DNA of 64,000 nt from Roseivivax sp. GX 12232 (GTDB lineage Bacteria > Pseudomonadota > Alphaproteobacteria > Rhodobacterales > Rhodobacteraceae), in NCBI RefSeq assembly GCF_021272185.1, contig NZ_JAJSEC010000001.1, positions 310,001-374,000 on the forward strand, written 5' to 3'. Under the pieces are notes generated by a model. It had not been told where the DNA came from. It saw only the letters and a program-made list of their open reading frames with translations, and did not search any database. Made by a program: the position numbers and the translations under genes. Positions 17,006 to 25,351 of this stretch are shown in pieces (position 1 is the first letter of the stretch; every line of letters begins with the position of its first letter).

Positions 17006-18390
17006 GCCGTGATCTCCTTCAGTGCTGCGACCAGACGGTCGATGTCGTCCTCGCTGTGGGTTTCGGTCACGCAGAGCAGCATCGCCTCGTCGGGGACGCC
17101 AGGCTCTCCGGTGATGTCCTTGCCGCCGAAGATGCCGCGCGCGCGCAGCGCGGTGTTGACCGCCGAGACCTGGGCGCTGTCGAAAGTGACGACGAACTCC
17201 TTGAAACAGGGGCGCGACAGGTCGACCGAGAGCCCCGGCAGGGCGTCGATCCTGCGGGCGGCCGCCTGCGCGCGGGCCATGATCAGCCGGCCGATCTCGG
17301 CAAAGCCCTCGGGGCCCATGGCGGCCATGTAGGTGGCATTGGCCAGCGCCCAGAGGTAGACCGAGTTGCCGGTCCAGTCCTTGCCCTCGTCGCGCATCCC
17401 GTAGCTGCTCTGGTGGAAGAGCGTCAGGCCGAAGCCGAACTCGTCCTCGCCCGAGGTCTCCGAGATCGAGACGTTCAGCGTGTTGTATTCCCGCGCGTAG
17501 CGCTCCTCGTCGGGGCTGGCGATGAAGCCGCCGACGCCGCCGCCGGCGTACATATGCACGCCCAGCGGCTGGGTCGGGCCGACGGCGATGGTCGCGCCAT
17601 AGGCGCCCGGCGCCTCGAGGAGGCCCAGCGACAGGGGATCGACGCCGACGATGGCCTCGGCGCCCGCCGCCCGCGCCAGGGCGCAGAGCCCGCCCGGGTC
17701 GGCCTCGATCACGCCGTGGTAGCTGGGCGTCTCGACATAAAGCGCGGCGATGCTGTCATCGAGCTTGGCCTTCAGGTCGGCCCTATCGAGGCGGCCGTCG
17801 GCGCCGGTGCGGACCGTCACGATCTCGATGTGGCGCGCCATCTCGCGCGGGGCGCAGTAGTTCCGCAGGACCGAGAGCCGCTCGGGGTCCATGACATCGG
17901 CGACCAAGACCCGGCGGCGGCCGGTCATCCGCGACGCCATGCGCACCGCGTGGCCGATCGCGCAGCCCCAGGAGTAGACCGGCAGGCCCACGAAATCCAT
18001 GTCCACCAGCGCGCCGATCTGGCTGGTGAACTCGAACCAGGCCTGGTTGCGCCCGTGGTCCGAGGTCGGCGAGCCGAAGACCGAGGTCTGCCATTCGTAG
18101 CGCCCGACCACCTCGTCGCAGATCGCCGGCACGTAATGCGGCCAGGCGCCCGCGCCGAGGAAGGACAGGTTCTCCGCGGTGCCGCTGTTCCTGGCCATCA
18201 TGTCGTCGAGATGCCGCGCCAGCGCCACCTCGGAGGCAAGCTGCTTCGGCAGGGTCATCTCGCCCTTGTAGAGATGATCCTCGGGGATCTGCGCGAAAAG
18301 CGCGTCGATGGAGTTCACCCCGAGCGCGGACAGCATCTGCTGCTTCACCTCGGGGACGGAATTCGCCATCCAGGGATGGGCTTGCGTCAT
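17002..18390 (-). CDS. Divergent glycine dehydrogenase (decarboxylating) subunit 1-like protein
   Basis: 462 aa, homologous to GcvPA, which forms a heterotetramer with GcvPB. FLGAG (77-81) and the general fold are retained. The family's TPYQPEVSQG loop is instead SVFGSPTSDHG (103-113), and the conserved REKATSNICT-type segment is replaced by GKDWTGNSVYLW. Both loops shape the active site in known P-proteins, so substrate use is likely changed in parallel with the partner subunit. It is the middle gene of a three-gene operon: AcoX-like, subunit 1, subunit 2. A good start ATG is preceded by GAGGAGAC. Confidence 0.82.
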   Translation of the reverse strand: MTQAHPWMANSVPEVKQQMLSALGVNSIDALFAQIPEDHLYKGEMTLPKQLASEVALARHLDDMMARNSGTAENLSFLGAGAWPHYVPAICDEVVGRYEWQTSVFGSPTSDHGRNQAWFEFTSQIGALVDMDFVGLPVYSWGCAIGHAVRMASRMTGRRRVLVADVMDPERLSVLRNYCAPREMARHIEIVTVRTGADGRLDRADLKAKLDDSIAALYVETPSYHGVIEADPGGLCALARAAGAEAIVGVDPLSLGLLEAPGAYGATIAVGPTQPLGVHMYAGGGVGGFIASPDEERYAREYNTLNVSISETSGEDEFGFGLTLFHQSSYGMRDEGKDWTGNSVYLWALANATYMAAMGPEGFAEIGRLIMARAQAAARRIDALPGLSVDLSRPCFKEFVVTFDSAQVSAVNTALRARGIFGGKDITGEPGVPDEAMLLCVTETHSEDDIDRLVAALKEITA

Positions 18391-18419
18391 GTCGGTCTCC
18401 TCACTTGCACGGGGATGGC

Positions 18420-19541
18420 TCAGGCGACGACCCGGACGACCTGCTTGCGCCCGGGTCCGGTGGTGATCGGCCAGTAGCCGGAAAGCTGGGCGTCGAGCGC
18501 CGGATCGCCGGTGTCGATGGTCAGTTCGGGCGGGGTCAGCCCGGCGAGTTTCTCGGCGGAGCAGACCACGTCGATGGGCGGGCGGCCGGCGCGTTCCAGC
18601 ACCCGGGCCGAGATCTGCTGGTTGCCGCGCCCGAGGACGAAGCCCTGCCCGCCGACCACGGTCAGCACCACGCGCACCGGGCGGCCCGGGGGGATGCGCT
18701 CCAGGAGGTCGTCCTCGGAGAGGTCGCGGGCGGTGATGCGCGGGCCTTCCGCCAGGTCCACGCCGAGAAGCGTGCCGCCGCCGATCCGCGCCTTCAGCGC
18801 CGCCATGGTGGTGCCGGGGCCGAGGATATAAAGCGTCTCCTCGACCATCCCCGCCACGTAGCCCGCCAGCGCCGCGTCGAGATCGGCCAGCATGTCGCCG
18901 CCGCCGGCCTTGGGGTTCTGCCGCTCGCCGCGGGTCGCGGGCGTGCGGGCGACGCTGTAGATCCTGGCCGAGAGCTGGCCCGCGCGGCGGGCCTCCTCGT
19001 CGATGTCGAGGATCTCCACGAGGTCGGTGCGCGGGGTCCGGGCGGCGAGGAACTCCGCCGCGATCCGGCCCGCGCGTTCGGGGCTGCGGGCGAAGACGCC
19101 GGAGTGCATCTTCACGCCCGCCGGGATGCCGATGACCGGCAGGCCCGCGCGGTTGGCCTCGGCCACGTCGCGCGCGGTGCCGTCGCCGCCGGCAAAGAGG
19201 ATCAGGTCGACGCGCTCGGCCATGGCGGCGACCGCGGCAAGGGTCTCGGCGCGGCCTTGTGCGGTGGGGCCGAGGTCGAGGGTTTCGACCTCCCCGTCCA
19301 GCGCCGCGCGGGTCTCGGGCGGCAGCGGCCCGGCGAGGATTGGCGCCTCCGAAGCGCGCCGGAAGGCCGCCAGCGCCCGGGCCGCGCGCGCACCGGCCTG
19401 GCCCGCGCGTCCCGCCGCCTCGGCGCGCGCGGCGATGTCGGGGGCATCGCTACCCTTCTCGCCCATCGGCCCGCCGAGCCCCGCCACCGGGTTCACCAGC
19501 AGCCCGAGGCGTCGGGGCCTTTTCAGATCGTCTTCCGGCAT
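18420..19541 (-). CDS. ATP-NAD kinase / AcoX family protein
   Basis: 373 aa. The N-terminus RLGLLVNPVAGLGG and GGDGT (118-122) are diagnostic of the NAD-kinase/diacylglycerol-kinase fold. The remainder matches the COG3199/AcoX group, known from acetoin clusters but without a firmly established reaction. It heads the operon with the two P-protein-like subunits, 29 nt upstream of subunit 1. The start was set at ATG 19541 because codons further upstream read into intergenic sequence. No ribosome-binding site is visible and operator site C almost touches the ATG, so the message may be leaderless. It may phosphorylate a nucleotide cofactor or a substrate. Confidence 0.78.
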   Translation of the reverse strand: MPEDDLKRPRRLGLLVNPVAGLGGPMGEKGSDAPDIAARAEAAGRAGQAGARAARALAAFRRASEAPILAGPLPPETRAALDGEVETLDLGPTAQGRAETLAAVAAMAERVDLILFAGGDGTARDVAEANRAGLPVIGIPAGVKMHSGVFARSPERAGRIAAEFLAARTPRTDLVEILDIDEEARRAGQLSARIYSVARTPATRGERQNPKAGGGDMLADLDAALAGYVAGMVEETLYILGPGTTMAALKARIGGGTLLGVDLAEGPRITARDLSEDDLLERIPPGRPVRVVLTVVGGQGFVLGRGNQQISARVLERAGRPPIDVVCSAEKLAGLTPPELTIDTGDPALDAQLSGYWPITTGPGRKQVVRVVA

Positions 19542-19542
19542 T

Positions 19543-19569
19543 TTCGCACATTTGTTCGCATGTTGGAAC
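19543..19569. promoter_or_regulatory. Putative IclR operator, site C
   Basis: TTCGCACATTTGTTCG followed by a degenerate third half (GGAAC). It abuts the start codon of the AcoX-like gene, so binding there would block transcription start directly. It matches sites A and B in the first two half sites. Confidence 0.55.
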
Positions 19570-19859
19570 GATGCACCTTTGGCGGACCTCTGGCAAGCCG
19601 AAGTTGTGCGGGGAGCGGTGGAAAGCTTGGGGTGTCGGGAGGTGCGCGGACGGGTTAGGCGGTGTGTGGGGCTGGGAAGAGCGGATTGAGTGGTTGGCTT
19701 GGCGGAGGTCAGGGCCGCACTGGGCTTGCATTTGCCCATTGGCTCTACGGGGAGCAGCGGGCCTGCCTCCTGTTAGCCTGCCACCGCGCCCCGCCCGTTT
19801 TGACCACACCGACATCACGGAAACGCTGGGCCAAAGCGACCCGTCCGAAGCCCGCACGT

Positions 19860-20027
19860 CTTGCGCCCGAATAGCACCGAAGGTGCCGGGCGCGCGCCGG
19901 ACCGGCCCCTTGGGCCGGCGCTCCTTGGGATGGCGTGACTAGCTCGGAGTGTGTCCTGACCTTGCCAGGATAAAGCGCATAGCTCGGAGGTCGGCAGCGC
20001 CGGCCCCCGGTCCGGTGCGCGCCCTCT
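19860..20027 (+). repeat. Dispersed structured repeat, copy R2 (168 bp)
   Basis: Full copy beginning with the hairpin GCGCCCG/CGGGCGC (inner stem GCACC, loop GAA, GGTGC). Then come the left arm, a middle with GTCCTGACCTTGCC and GGATAAAGCGC, and an inverted right arm ending GCGCGCCCTC. It lies between two leftward genes. Confidence 0.8.
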
Positions 20028-20152
20028 GGTGTGCGAGGTGAGAGGGAGGAGGTGCTGGATGGGATGGGTCGGCCTCTAGATACATGGCACAGCCTCCTCA
20101 ATGGCCCTCAATCCGCCCGCTCCCACTGCCCAACCGCAAACGCCCAAGCCCC

Positions 20153-20184
20153 CAAAACGCAAAACGGGGCGCCGAAGCGCCCCG
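20153..20184 (-). terminator. Rho-independent terminator of the family-5 binding-protein gene
   Basis: On the minus strand, stem CGGGGCGC (20177-20184 with 20165-20172) and a 4-nt loop are followed by GTTTTGCGTTTTG. It lies 24 nt past the stop of the gene at 20209. Confidence 0.75.
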
Positions 20185-20208
20185 CCCTGCTGCTCGAATG
20201 CCTGCGCC

Positions 20209-21774
20209 TTACTCGGCGGTGAAATACTTGAACTTCACCTGGTCGTCCGGGTCGACCGCGGCGCCGACGGAATTGGTCATCGCCCAGTTCAGCACCTGGT
20301 GGTGGATCGGCAGATAGGCCACGTCGGCCTTGGCCATCTCCCACATCGCGGCGATCATCTCGTCGCGCTTGCCCAGGTCGACCTCGGAGGCGATCGCCTT
20401 GGTCATCTCGTCAAGCTTGGGGTTGGAGTAGCGGGTGCCGTTCCAGGTCCCGTAGAGCTCTTCCTTGGTGTGGTAGAGGAAGTTGAAGATATACTCGGAA
20501 TCGTAGCTCGGCACGCCCCAGCCCAGCATGTAGAAATCCGACTCCAGCCCGTTGACCAGCGGGAAGTGCTGGGCCTTGGGCTTGGCGTCGAGGTTCACCG
20601 TCACGCCGATCCGCGCCAGCATGCCGACGGCGGCCTGGCAGATGCCCTCATCGTTGATGTAGCGGTCGTTCGGACAGTCGAGCTGCACGGTGAAGCCTTC
20701 GCCCCAGCCGGCCTCTTCCATCAGCGCCTGGGCCGCCTCGACATCGGTCGAGACCTCGTTCAGCGCCTCGTTCCAGCCGTTCACGAAGGGCGGCATGATG
20801 ACCCCCGCGGGGATCGACTGGCCGCGCATCACCACCTGTTTGATCGCGTCGCGGTCGAGCGCCATGTTCATCGCCTGGCGCACCCGGAGGTCGGCCAGCG
20901 GGTTCTCGCCCTCGCCATGCACCAGGGTGTCGCCGGTGTTGAGCCCGAAGAAGATCACCCGGTTCTGCGGCGAGCTGACGATCTTGAGGTTCTCGGCATC
21001 GGTGATCCGCTGGAGATCCTGCACCGGCACGTCCTGGATGAAGTCCACATCCCCCGACAGAAGCGCCGCGACGCGGGTCGACTGGTTCTGGATCGGGGTG
21101 AAATCCACGCGGTCGTAGGGCAGCGGAAACTCCTCGGCGCCCCAGTAGCCGTCGAATTTCTCCATCACCGTGCGGGCATCGCCCTCGCGGCTGACCAGGC
21201 GGTAGGGGCCGGTGCCGTTCACGTTGACCGAGGCGAAGGTGGTCTCGCCGCCCTCGACGTCCTGGACCTCGACCGAGCCGTTGGCCTCGGACCATTCCTT
21301 GTCCATTACCAGGATGTTCACGATGGCCGCGGGCAGGAGCGGATTCGGGCCCTTGGTCTTGATCGCCACCTCGTGCTCGCCCAGCGCCTCGACGCTCTCG
21401 ACCGAGGAGATGATGCCCTTCATGTCGCTGTTCTCGGAGAGCGCGCGGTTGAAGGAGAAGACCACGTCCTCGGCGGTGAAGGCGGCGCCGTCGTGGAAGC
21501 TCACGCCCTCGCGCAGCTTGAAGATCCAGGTCTCGGGCGAGTCGGGGCTGACGGCCCATGCGGTGGCCAGCGCCGGGACGATCTCGCCGTCGGGATGGCG
21601 CAGGATCAGCGGCTCCATCATCTGGTGCTGCACCGCGATGGTCACGCCTTCGTTCTGGGCATGCGGGTCGAGCGTCAGCGCGTCACCGGCGCGCGCCCAG
21701 CGGATGGTTTCGGCCGAGGCGGCCCCGGCAATCGCCAGCGTCAGCGCGCTGGCCGTGAGAAAGGCATGTTTCAA
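20209..21774 (-). CDS. ABC transporter substrate-binding protein, family 5 (peptide/opine/nickel type), orphan
   Basis: 521-aa periplasmic binding protein of the DppA/OppA family. A cleavable signal peptide covers residues 1-21 (ending ASA before ETIRW). The conserved opening ALTLDPHAQNEG and the TWIFKLREGVSFHDG motif are present. No permease or ATPase genes adjoin it, and a terminator follows directly, so it must share a transporter encoded elsewhere or act as a sensor. Its promoter has a weaker copy of the IclR operator (21812-21838), linking it to the same regulon. Likely ligands are short peptides or N-substituted amino acids, fitting the two peptidase/amidase genes upstream of it. Confidence 0.9.
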   Translation of the reverse strand: MKHAFLTASALTLAIAGAASAETIRWARAGDALTLDPHAQNEGVTIAVQHQMMEPLILRHPDGEIVPALATAWAVSPDSPETWIFKLREGVSFHDGAAFTAEDVVFSFNRALSENSDMKGIISSVESVEALGEHEVAIKTKGPNPLLPAAIVNILVMDKEWSEANGSVEVQDVEGGETTFASVNVNGTGPYRLVSREGDARTVMEKFDGYWGAEEFPLPYDRVDFTPIQNQSTRVAALLSGDVDFIQDVPVQDLQRITDAENLKIVSSPQNRVIFFGLNTGDTLVHGEGENPLADLRVRQAMNMALDRDAIKQVVMRGQSIPAGVIMPPFVNGWNEALNEVSTDVEAAQALMEEAGWGEGFTVQLDCPNDRYINDEGICQAAVGMLARIGVTVNLDAKPKAQHFPLVNGLESDFYMLGWGVPSYDSEYIFNFLYHTKEELYGTWNGTRYSNPKLDEMTKAIASEVDLGKRDEMIAAMWEMAKADVAYLPIHHQVLNWAMTNSVGAAVDPDDQVKFKYFTAE

Positions 21775-21811
21775 ATTTCCGGATCTCCCTGTTGCGTTCG
21801 GCCAGCCGGAA

Positions 21812-21838
21812 AAGTCACTGAGCGAACTTTTGTCCGAA
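21812..21838. promoter_or_regulatory. Putative IclR operator, site E (weak)
   Basis: On the minus strand TTCGGACAAAAGTTCG matches the first two half sites of the shared motif. The third half is not recognisable. It is 37 nt upstream of the binding-protein start. Confidence 0.4.
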
Positions 21839-21923
21839 TGACTAAACGCAACAAAGATGTGCTTGGCAAGATGCTTTTTGCCGGCCCGTCTGGCCGCCCC
21901 GCTGGGCCCGCCCCGCCCGGGGC

Positions 21924-23009
21924 TCAGACCACCGCCAGCGCGCGCGGCAGCTCCGACAGGATCTCGGGCCCCTCGGCGCGCAGGATCACGATCTCCTCGA
22001 GCCGGATGCCGAAGCGGCCGGGAATATAGATGCCCGGTTCGATCGAGAAGACCATGCCTTCCTCCAGCACCTCCTCTGAGGCCGAGGTCAGATAGGGCGG
22101 CTCATGCACCTCGAGCCCCAGCCCGTGGCCGGTGCGATGCACGAAATATTCCCCGTAGCCCGCCGCCTCGATGACGCCCCGGGCGGCATCGTCGACCTCA
22201 TGGGCGCGCGCGCCGGGGCGGGCCGCCTTCATGCCGGCCTCGAGCGCCGCCTCGACCACGGCATGCACCTCGTCGTAGCCCTCGGGGGCCGCGCCCACCG
22301 CGCCCATCCGGGTCATGTCGCTGGGCCAACCGGCCAGTTTCGCGCCGATGTCCAGCACCACGCTGTCGCCGGATTCCAGCTTGCGGCTGCCGGTGCTGTG
22401 GTGCGGATAAGCCCCGTTCGGCCCCGAGGCGCAGAGAGCGAAGGCCACCTGCGCGCCCTGGGCGGCGAAGGCATCCTGGATCGCCTGGGCGACCTCCTTT
22501 TCGGTCACGCCGGGGCGCAGCGCGGCGATCCCCGCTTGCATCGCCTTGTCGTTGGCCCGGGCCGAGGCCTTGAGCGCGGCGTATTCCTCGGCGTCCTTGA
22601 CCATGCGCAGCTTGCCGACCAGCGCGCCCGCGTAGACATGCCGCGCGCCCGGCAGCGCCGCCAGCACCGGCAGGGAGAAATCGGTGCGCATGGTCTCGTC
22701 CAGCGCCACGACCTCGGGCGCGCCCAGCCTGTCGAGCGCCCGGGCCAGCGCCGCCTCGGGCCCCTCCTCGTCGCGCCAGGTCTCAAGCGGCACCGAGGTG
22801 GCCGCGCCGAACTGCTCGGCATTGACCGAGGGCACCAGCGCCAGGGCCTCCTCTGCGCCGATCAGCAGCAACGTCGGACGTTCGTCGGGATGCGGGTGCC
22901 AATCGAGCACCCAGTGCATATGCGCGCCGGGCCCCAGGGCCACGAGCCCCACGCCCTGGGCCTTCATCTCGGCGCGGATGCGCGCCAGCTTCTCGGTCTC
23001 GCGGCTCAT
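21924..23009 (-). CDS. M24 family metallopeptidase (Xaa-Pro dipeptidase / creatinase fold)
   Basis: 361 aa, with start ATG 23009 chosen for its AAGGAGAG ribosome-binding site. The N-terminal creatinase-type domain (about 1-130) precedes the pita-bread catalytic domain. All five dinuclear metal ligands appear present: Asp in VLDIG, Asp in SDMTR, His in GHGLGLEVHEPP, Glu in SIEPGIYI and Glu in RLEEIV. It would cleave Xaa-Pro or a related N-substituted amide such as creatine-like compounds. It sits between the family-5 binding protein and the M20 amidohydrolase on the same strand, which suggests hydrolysis of the imported compound in the cytosol. Confidence 0.87.
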   Translation of the reverse strand: MSRETEKLARIRAEMKAQGVGLVALGPGAHMHWVLDWHPHPDERPTLLLIGAEEALALVPSVNAEQFGAATSVPLETWRDEEGPEAALARALDRLGAPEVVALDETMRTDFSLPVLAALPGARHVYAGALVGKLRMVKDAEEYAALKASARANDKAMQAGIAALRPGVTEKEVAQAIQDAFAAQGAQVAFALCASGPNGAYPHHSTGSRKLESGDSVVLDIGAKLAGWPSDMTRMGAVGAAPEGYDEVHAVVEAALEAGMKAARPGARAHEVDDAARGVIEAAGYGEYFVHRTGHGLGLEVHEPPYLTSASEEVLEEGMVFSIEPGIYIPGRFGIRLEEIVILRAEGPEILSELPRALAVV

Positions 23010-23143
23010 GTGATCGGCTCTCCTTGTCTCTGCTCGCCGGGGCGGGCGCATCCGGGCGCCGCGCCGCGGGGCTGTCGTTCTCTCGGGGACCACGCGGCTC
23101 CCATCTTGTCCTCATGCGCGCGCCGGGGCGCTGCGGCTGTGCC

Positions 23144-24550
23144 TCAGGGCACCCGCGGTTCGGCCTCGGGCGTCAGCGGGCTCTCGTAGGGCTCCCGCGC
23201 CAGCCGCGCGTCGAAATCCGCCCGCGCCTCGGCAAGGTGGCGCGGATCGCGCAGAAGGTCGAGCGCCGCGCCCGCCAGCGCCTTGGAGACCTGCACCATC
23301 TGCTTGTGCGCCGCCGGCGTCTTGCCCTGGGCGGTGATCTGCCAGGTGTGCCCCGGCGTGCCGATCGCATAAGTCGCGCCCCCAAGCTGCGCGAAGGGCA
23401 CCTTCCAGCTCACGTCGCCGAGGTCGGTCGAGCCCAGCATCGGCACGCCGCGGGTCTCGTAGGGCACCACGAAGTCGCACATGCTCTTGTCGGAAGGGGT
23501 GACGCCGAAGGCCAGGTAGGCCGCCTCGATGTCCTCCTCGGTCAGGGTCGCCTGGATGCGCTTGCCGTAGGCGTGATCCTCTTCCGTCAGCTCCGCCGGG
23601 CCCGCCGCCTCGAAGTGGCGCTGCAGGAGCTTGTAGAGCGGCGGGTTGTCCATGAGGTCCGACATGGCCGAGATGAAATGCATCTCGACCTTGGTTTCGG
23701 TCATCATCGCCGCGCCTTCGGCGACGCGGCGGACGCGCTCGAGCACCTTCTGCATGTCGCGCCGCTTCAGCGCCCGGACCGAGTAGCGCACCACCGCCTG
23801 GCTCTGCACCACGTTGGGCGCGATGCCGCCGGCGTCGAGCAGCGCGTAATGGATGCGGGCGTCCTGCGGGACGTGTTCGCGCAGGTAGTTGACGCCGACG
23901 TTCATCAGCTCCACCGCGTCGAGCGCGCTGCGCCCGAGATGCGGGGCGACGGCCGCATGGGCGGTGCGCCCGGTGAAGCGGAAGTCGACCATGGCGACCG
24001 CCAGCGAGAGCGGCGGGATGATCCCGTTGAAGGGCATCGGGTGCCAGGAGAGCGCCGCGTCGACATCGTCGAAGACGCCCTCGCGCACCATGAAGGTCTT
24101 GGCCGCGCCGCCCTCCTCGGCGGGGCAGCCGTAGTAGCGCACCCGCCCGGGCAGGTCATGCGCCTCGAGGAAGTCCTTGACCGCGGTGGCCGCCAGGAGC
24201 GCGCCCGCGCCGAGGAGGTTGTGCCCGCAGCCGTGGCCCGGCCCGCCCGCCTCCTCGGGTTCGGGGTGGTCGAGCCCGGCCTTCTGGCTGAGCCCCGGCA
24301 GGGCGTCGTATTCGCCGAGGATGGCGATCACCGGGCCCTCGCGGCCGGCCTCGCCCATGACCGCGGTGTCGATCCCGGCGAGGCCGGTGGTGACCGTGAA
24401 GCCCTCGGCCTCGAGCGCCGCGCGATGGGCCGCGGCCGAGCGGTGCTCCTGGTAGAGCGTCTCCGGCGTGGCCCAGACCTCGTCGCTGAGTTCGGTGAAC
24501 CGGGCCTTCTTGGCCTCCACATGATCCCAGATCGGCGCGTGGTTCTGCAT
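23144..24550 (-). CDS. M20 family amidohydrolase, AbgB-like
   Basis: 468 aa. Start ATG 24550 has AGGCAGG upstream; reading further upstream enters a repeat. GHGCGHNLLG (metal Cys/His), CPAEEGG (general-base Glu) and SWHPMP mark an M20D aminoacylase-type metal site. Length and sequence resemble AbgB, the p-aminobenzoyl-glutamate hydrolase subunit, but no AbgA or AbgT gene is present. It probably removes an acyl or aroyl group from an amino acid. Operator site D is about 100 nt upstream, linking it to the IclR regulon. Confidence 0.87.
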   Translation of the reverse strand: MQNHAPIWDHVEAKKARFTELSDEVWATPETLYQEHRSAAAHRAALEAEGFTVTTGLAGIDTAVMGEAGREGPVIAILGEYDALPGLSQKAGLDHPEPEEAGGPGHGCGHNLLGAGALLAATAVKDFLEAHDLPGRVRYYGCPAEEGGAAKTFMVREGVFDDVDAALSWHPMPFNGIIPPLSLAVAMVDFRFTGRTAHAAVAPHLGRSALDAVELMNVGVNYLREHVPQDARIHYALLDAGGIAPNVVQSQAVVRYSVRALKRRDMQKVLERVRRVAEGAAMMTETKVEMHFISAMSDLMDNPPLYKLLQRHFEAAGPAELTEEDHAYGKRIQATLTEEDIEAAYLAFGVTPSDKSMCDFVVPYETRGVPMLGSTDLGDVSWKVPFAQLGGATYAIGTPGHTWQITAQGKTPAAHKQMVQVSKALAGAALDLLRDPRHLAEARADFDARLAREPYESPLTPEAEPRVP

Positions 24551-24647
24551 GTCGGCCTGCCTTTTGGTTTTGTCTGCGTGGTTTAGGTGCGGGTGGGGCG
24601 CCCCGAGGGTCGGGACGCGAGGGGTGTTCGGCGGCACTATCGCCGGG

Positions 24648-24674
24648 CGCGAACGGATGTTCAATATACGAACA
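24648..24674. promoter_or_regulatory. Putative IclR operator, site D
   Basis: CGAACGGATGTTC followed by ATATACGAACA matches site B at 22 of 27 positions by eye, including the third half site. It lies upstream of the M20 amidohydrolase gene. Confidence 0.6.
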
Positions 24675-24740
24675 TACGGGGTCGCGTGGGGGAAGGTGGT
24701 GGGGGTGTCTGGGCTTTGCCCGAAGTGCGCCCCGCCCCCT

Positions 24741-24778
24741 CTTGCGCCCGAATAGCACCGAAGGTGCCGGGCGCGCGC
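24741..24778 (+). repeat. Hairpin-only (solo) unit of the dispersed repeat
   Basis: Only the terminal hairpin of the repeat is present: outer stem GCGCCCG/CGGGCGC, inner stem GCACC/GGTGC with loop GAA. It breaks off after GCGCGCG. A full copy follows 80 bp later. Confidence 0.65.
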
Positions 24779-24858
24779 GGGGAGGGCAAAAGGCGCGGCG
24801 TCACCACGCCTCGAACACTCCCGACGGTGCCGCAACCGCCTCCCGATGCATTCCCCTT

Positions 24859-25026
24859 CTTGCGCCCGAACAGCACCGCAGGTGCCGGGCGCGCGCCGGA
24901 CCGGCCCCTTGGGCCGGCGCTCTTGTGGGCGGTGTGCTTAGCTATCCCCTAGTCCTGACCTTGTTGGGATAAAGTGCAAAGCTCAAAGGGCAGCAGCGCC
25001 GGCCCCCGGTCCGGTGCGCGCCCTCT
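24859..25026 (+). repeat. Dispersed structured repeat, copy R3 (168 bp)
   Basis: Full copy in the same orientation as R2, with hairpin loop GCA in place of GAA. It lies in a divergent gap, where a terminator role makes no sense. Confidence 0.8.
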
Positions 25027-25204
25027 GTTGCACTGGTGGCGAAGGCAGAGGGTGTGGCTTCAAGGTGGCGGTGACAGACCAAAGAGTGACGCCAGCGCGC
25101 CCCGTGCGTCCGTCCCCGTTTGCGCGCGATCAGCACCAAAGCCGCCAACCCGCGCCCCGCACAACCAACCGCACTCCCCCCTCTCCCCCGCCCGCTTGAC
25201 ATAA

Positions 25205-25219
25205 CCGACAAAAACAGTC
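25205..25219. promoter_or_regulatory. Iron-box-like site upstream of exbB
   Basis: CCGACAAAAACAGTC matches the site before the hemP operon (CCGACTAAAACAGTC in gene orientation) at 14 of 15 positions. Both precede iron/haem uptake genes, which suggests a shared iron-responsive regulator. Which protein binds is not evident. Confidence 0.5.
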
Positions 25220-25351
25220 AGTCACCGCCTCACCCAGCCATCCCTCGCGGTCGCCAGGTCCTCCCCCTCCCCGTCCCGCCACGCGCGCCCTGCCTCAAAA
25301 CGCCGAGGCCAAGCGCGCCCCATTGGCGGGCCCACAGAAGGACCCGCGCCC

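Larger units (their letters stand above)
19542..20208. other. Intergenic region
   Basis: 667 bp between the AcoX-like gene and the family-5 binding-protein gene. It holds operator site C (19543-19569), repeat R2 (19860-20027) and a leftward terminator (20153-20184). The segment 19570-19859 shows no convincing gene or RNA. Confidence 0.55.
24551..25351. other. Divergent intergenic region between catabolic block and iron block
   Basis: 801 bp holding operator site D (24648-24674), a hairpin-only repeat unit (24741-24778), full repeat R3 (24859-25026) and an iron-box-like site (25205-25219). No credible coding sequence was recognised in 25027-25200. Confidence 0.55.

Noticed and set aside
15266-17332. 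A 688-codon rightward frame over the P-protein genes
   Set aside because: Antisense shadow of conserved coding sequence, with no recognisable domain or ribosome-binding site.
19570-19859. Small proteins or an sRNA in the gap before R2
   Set aside because: Frames lack start signals and coding character, and no conserved structure was apparent.
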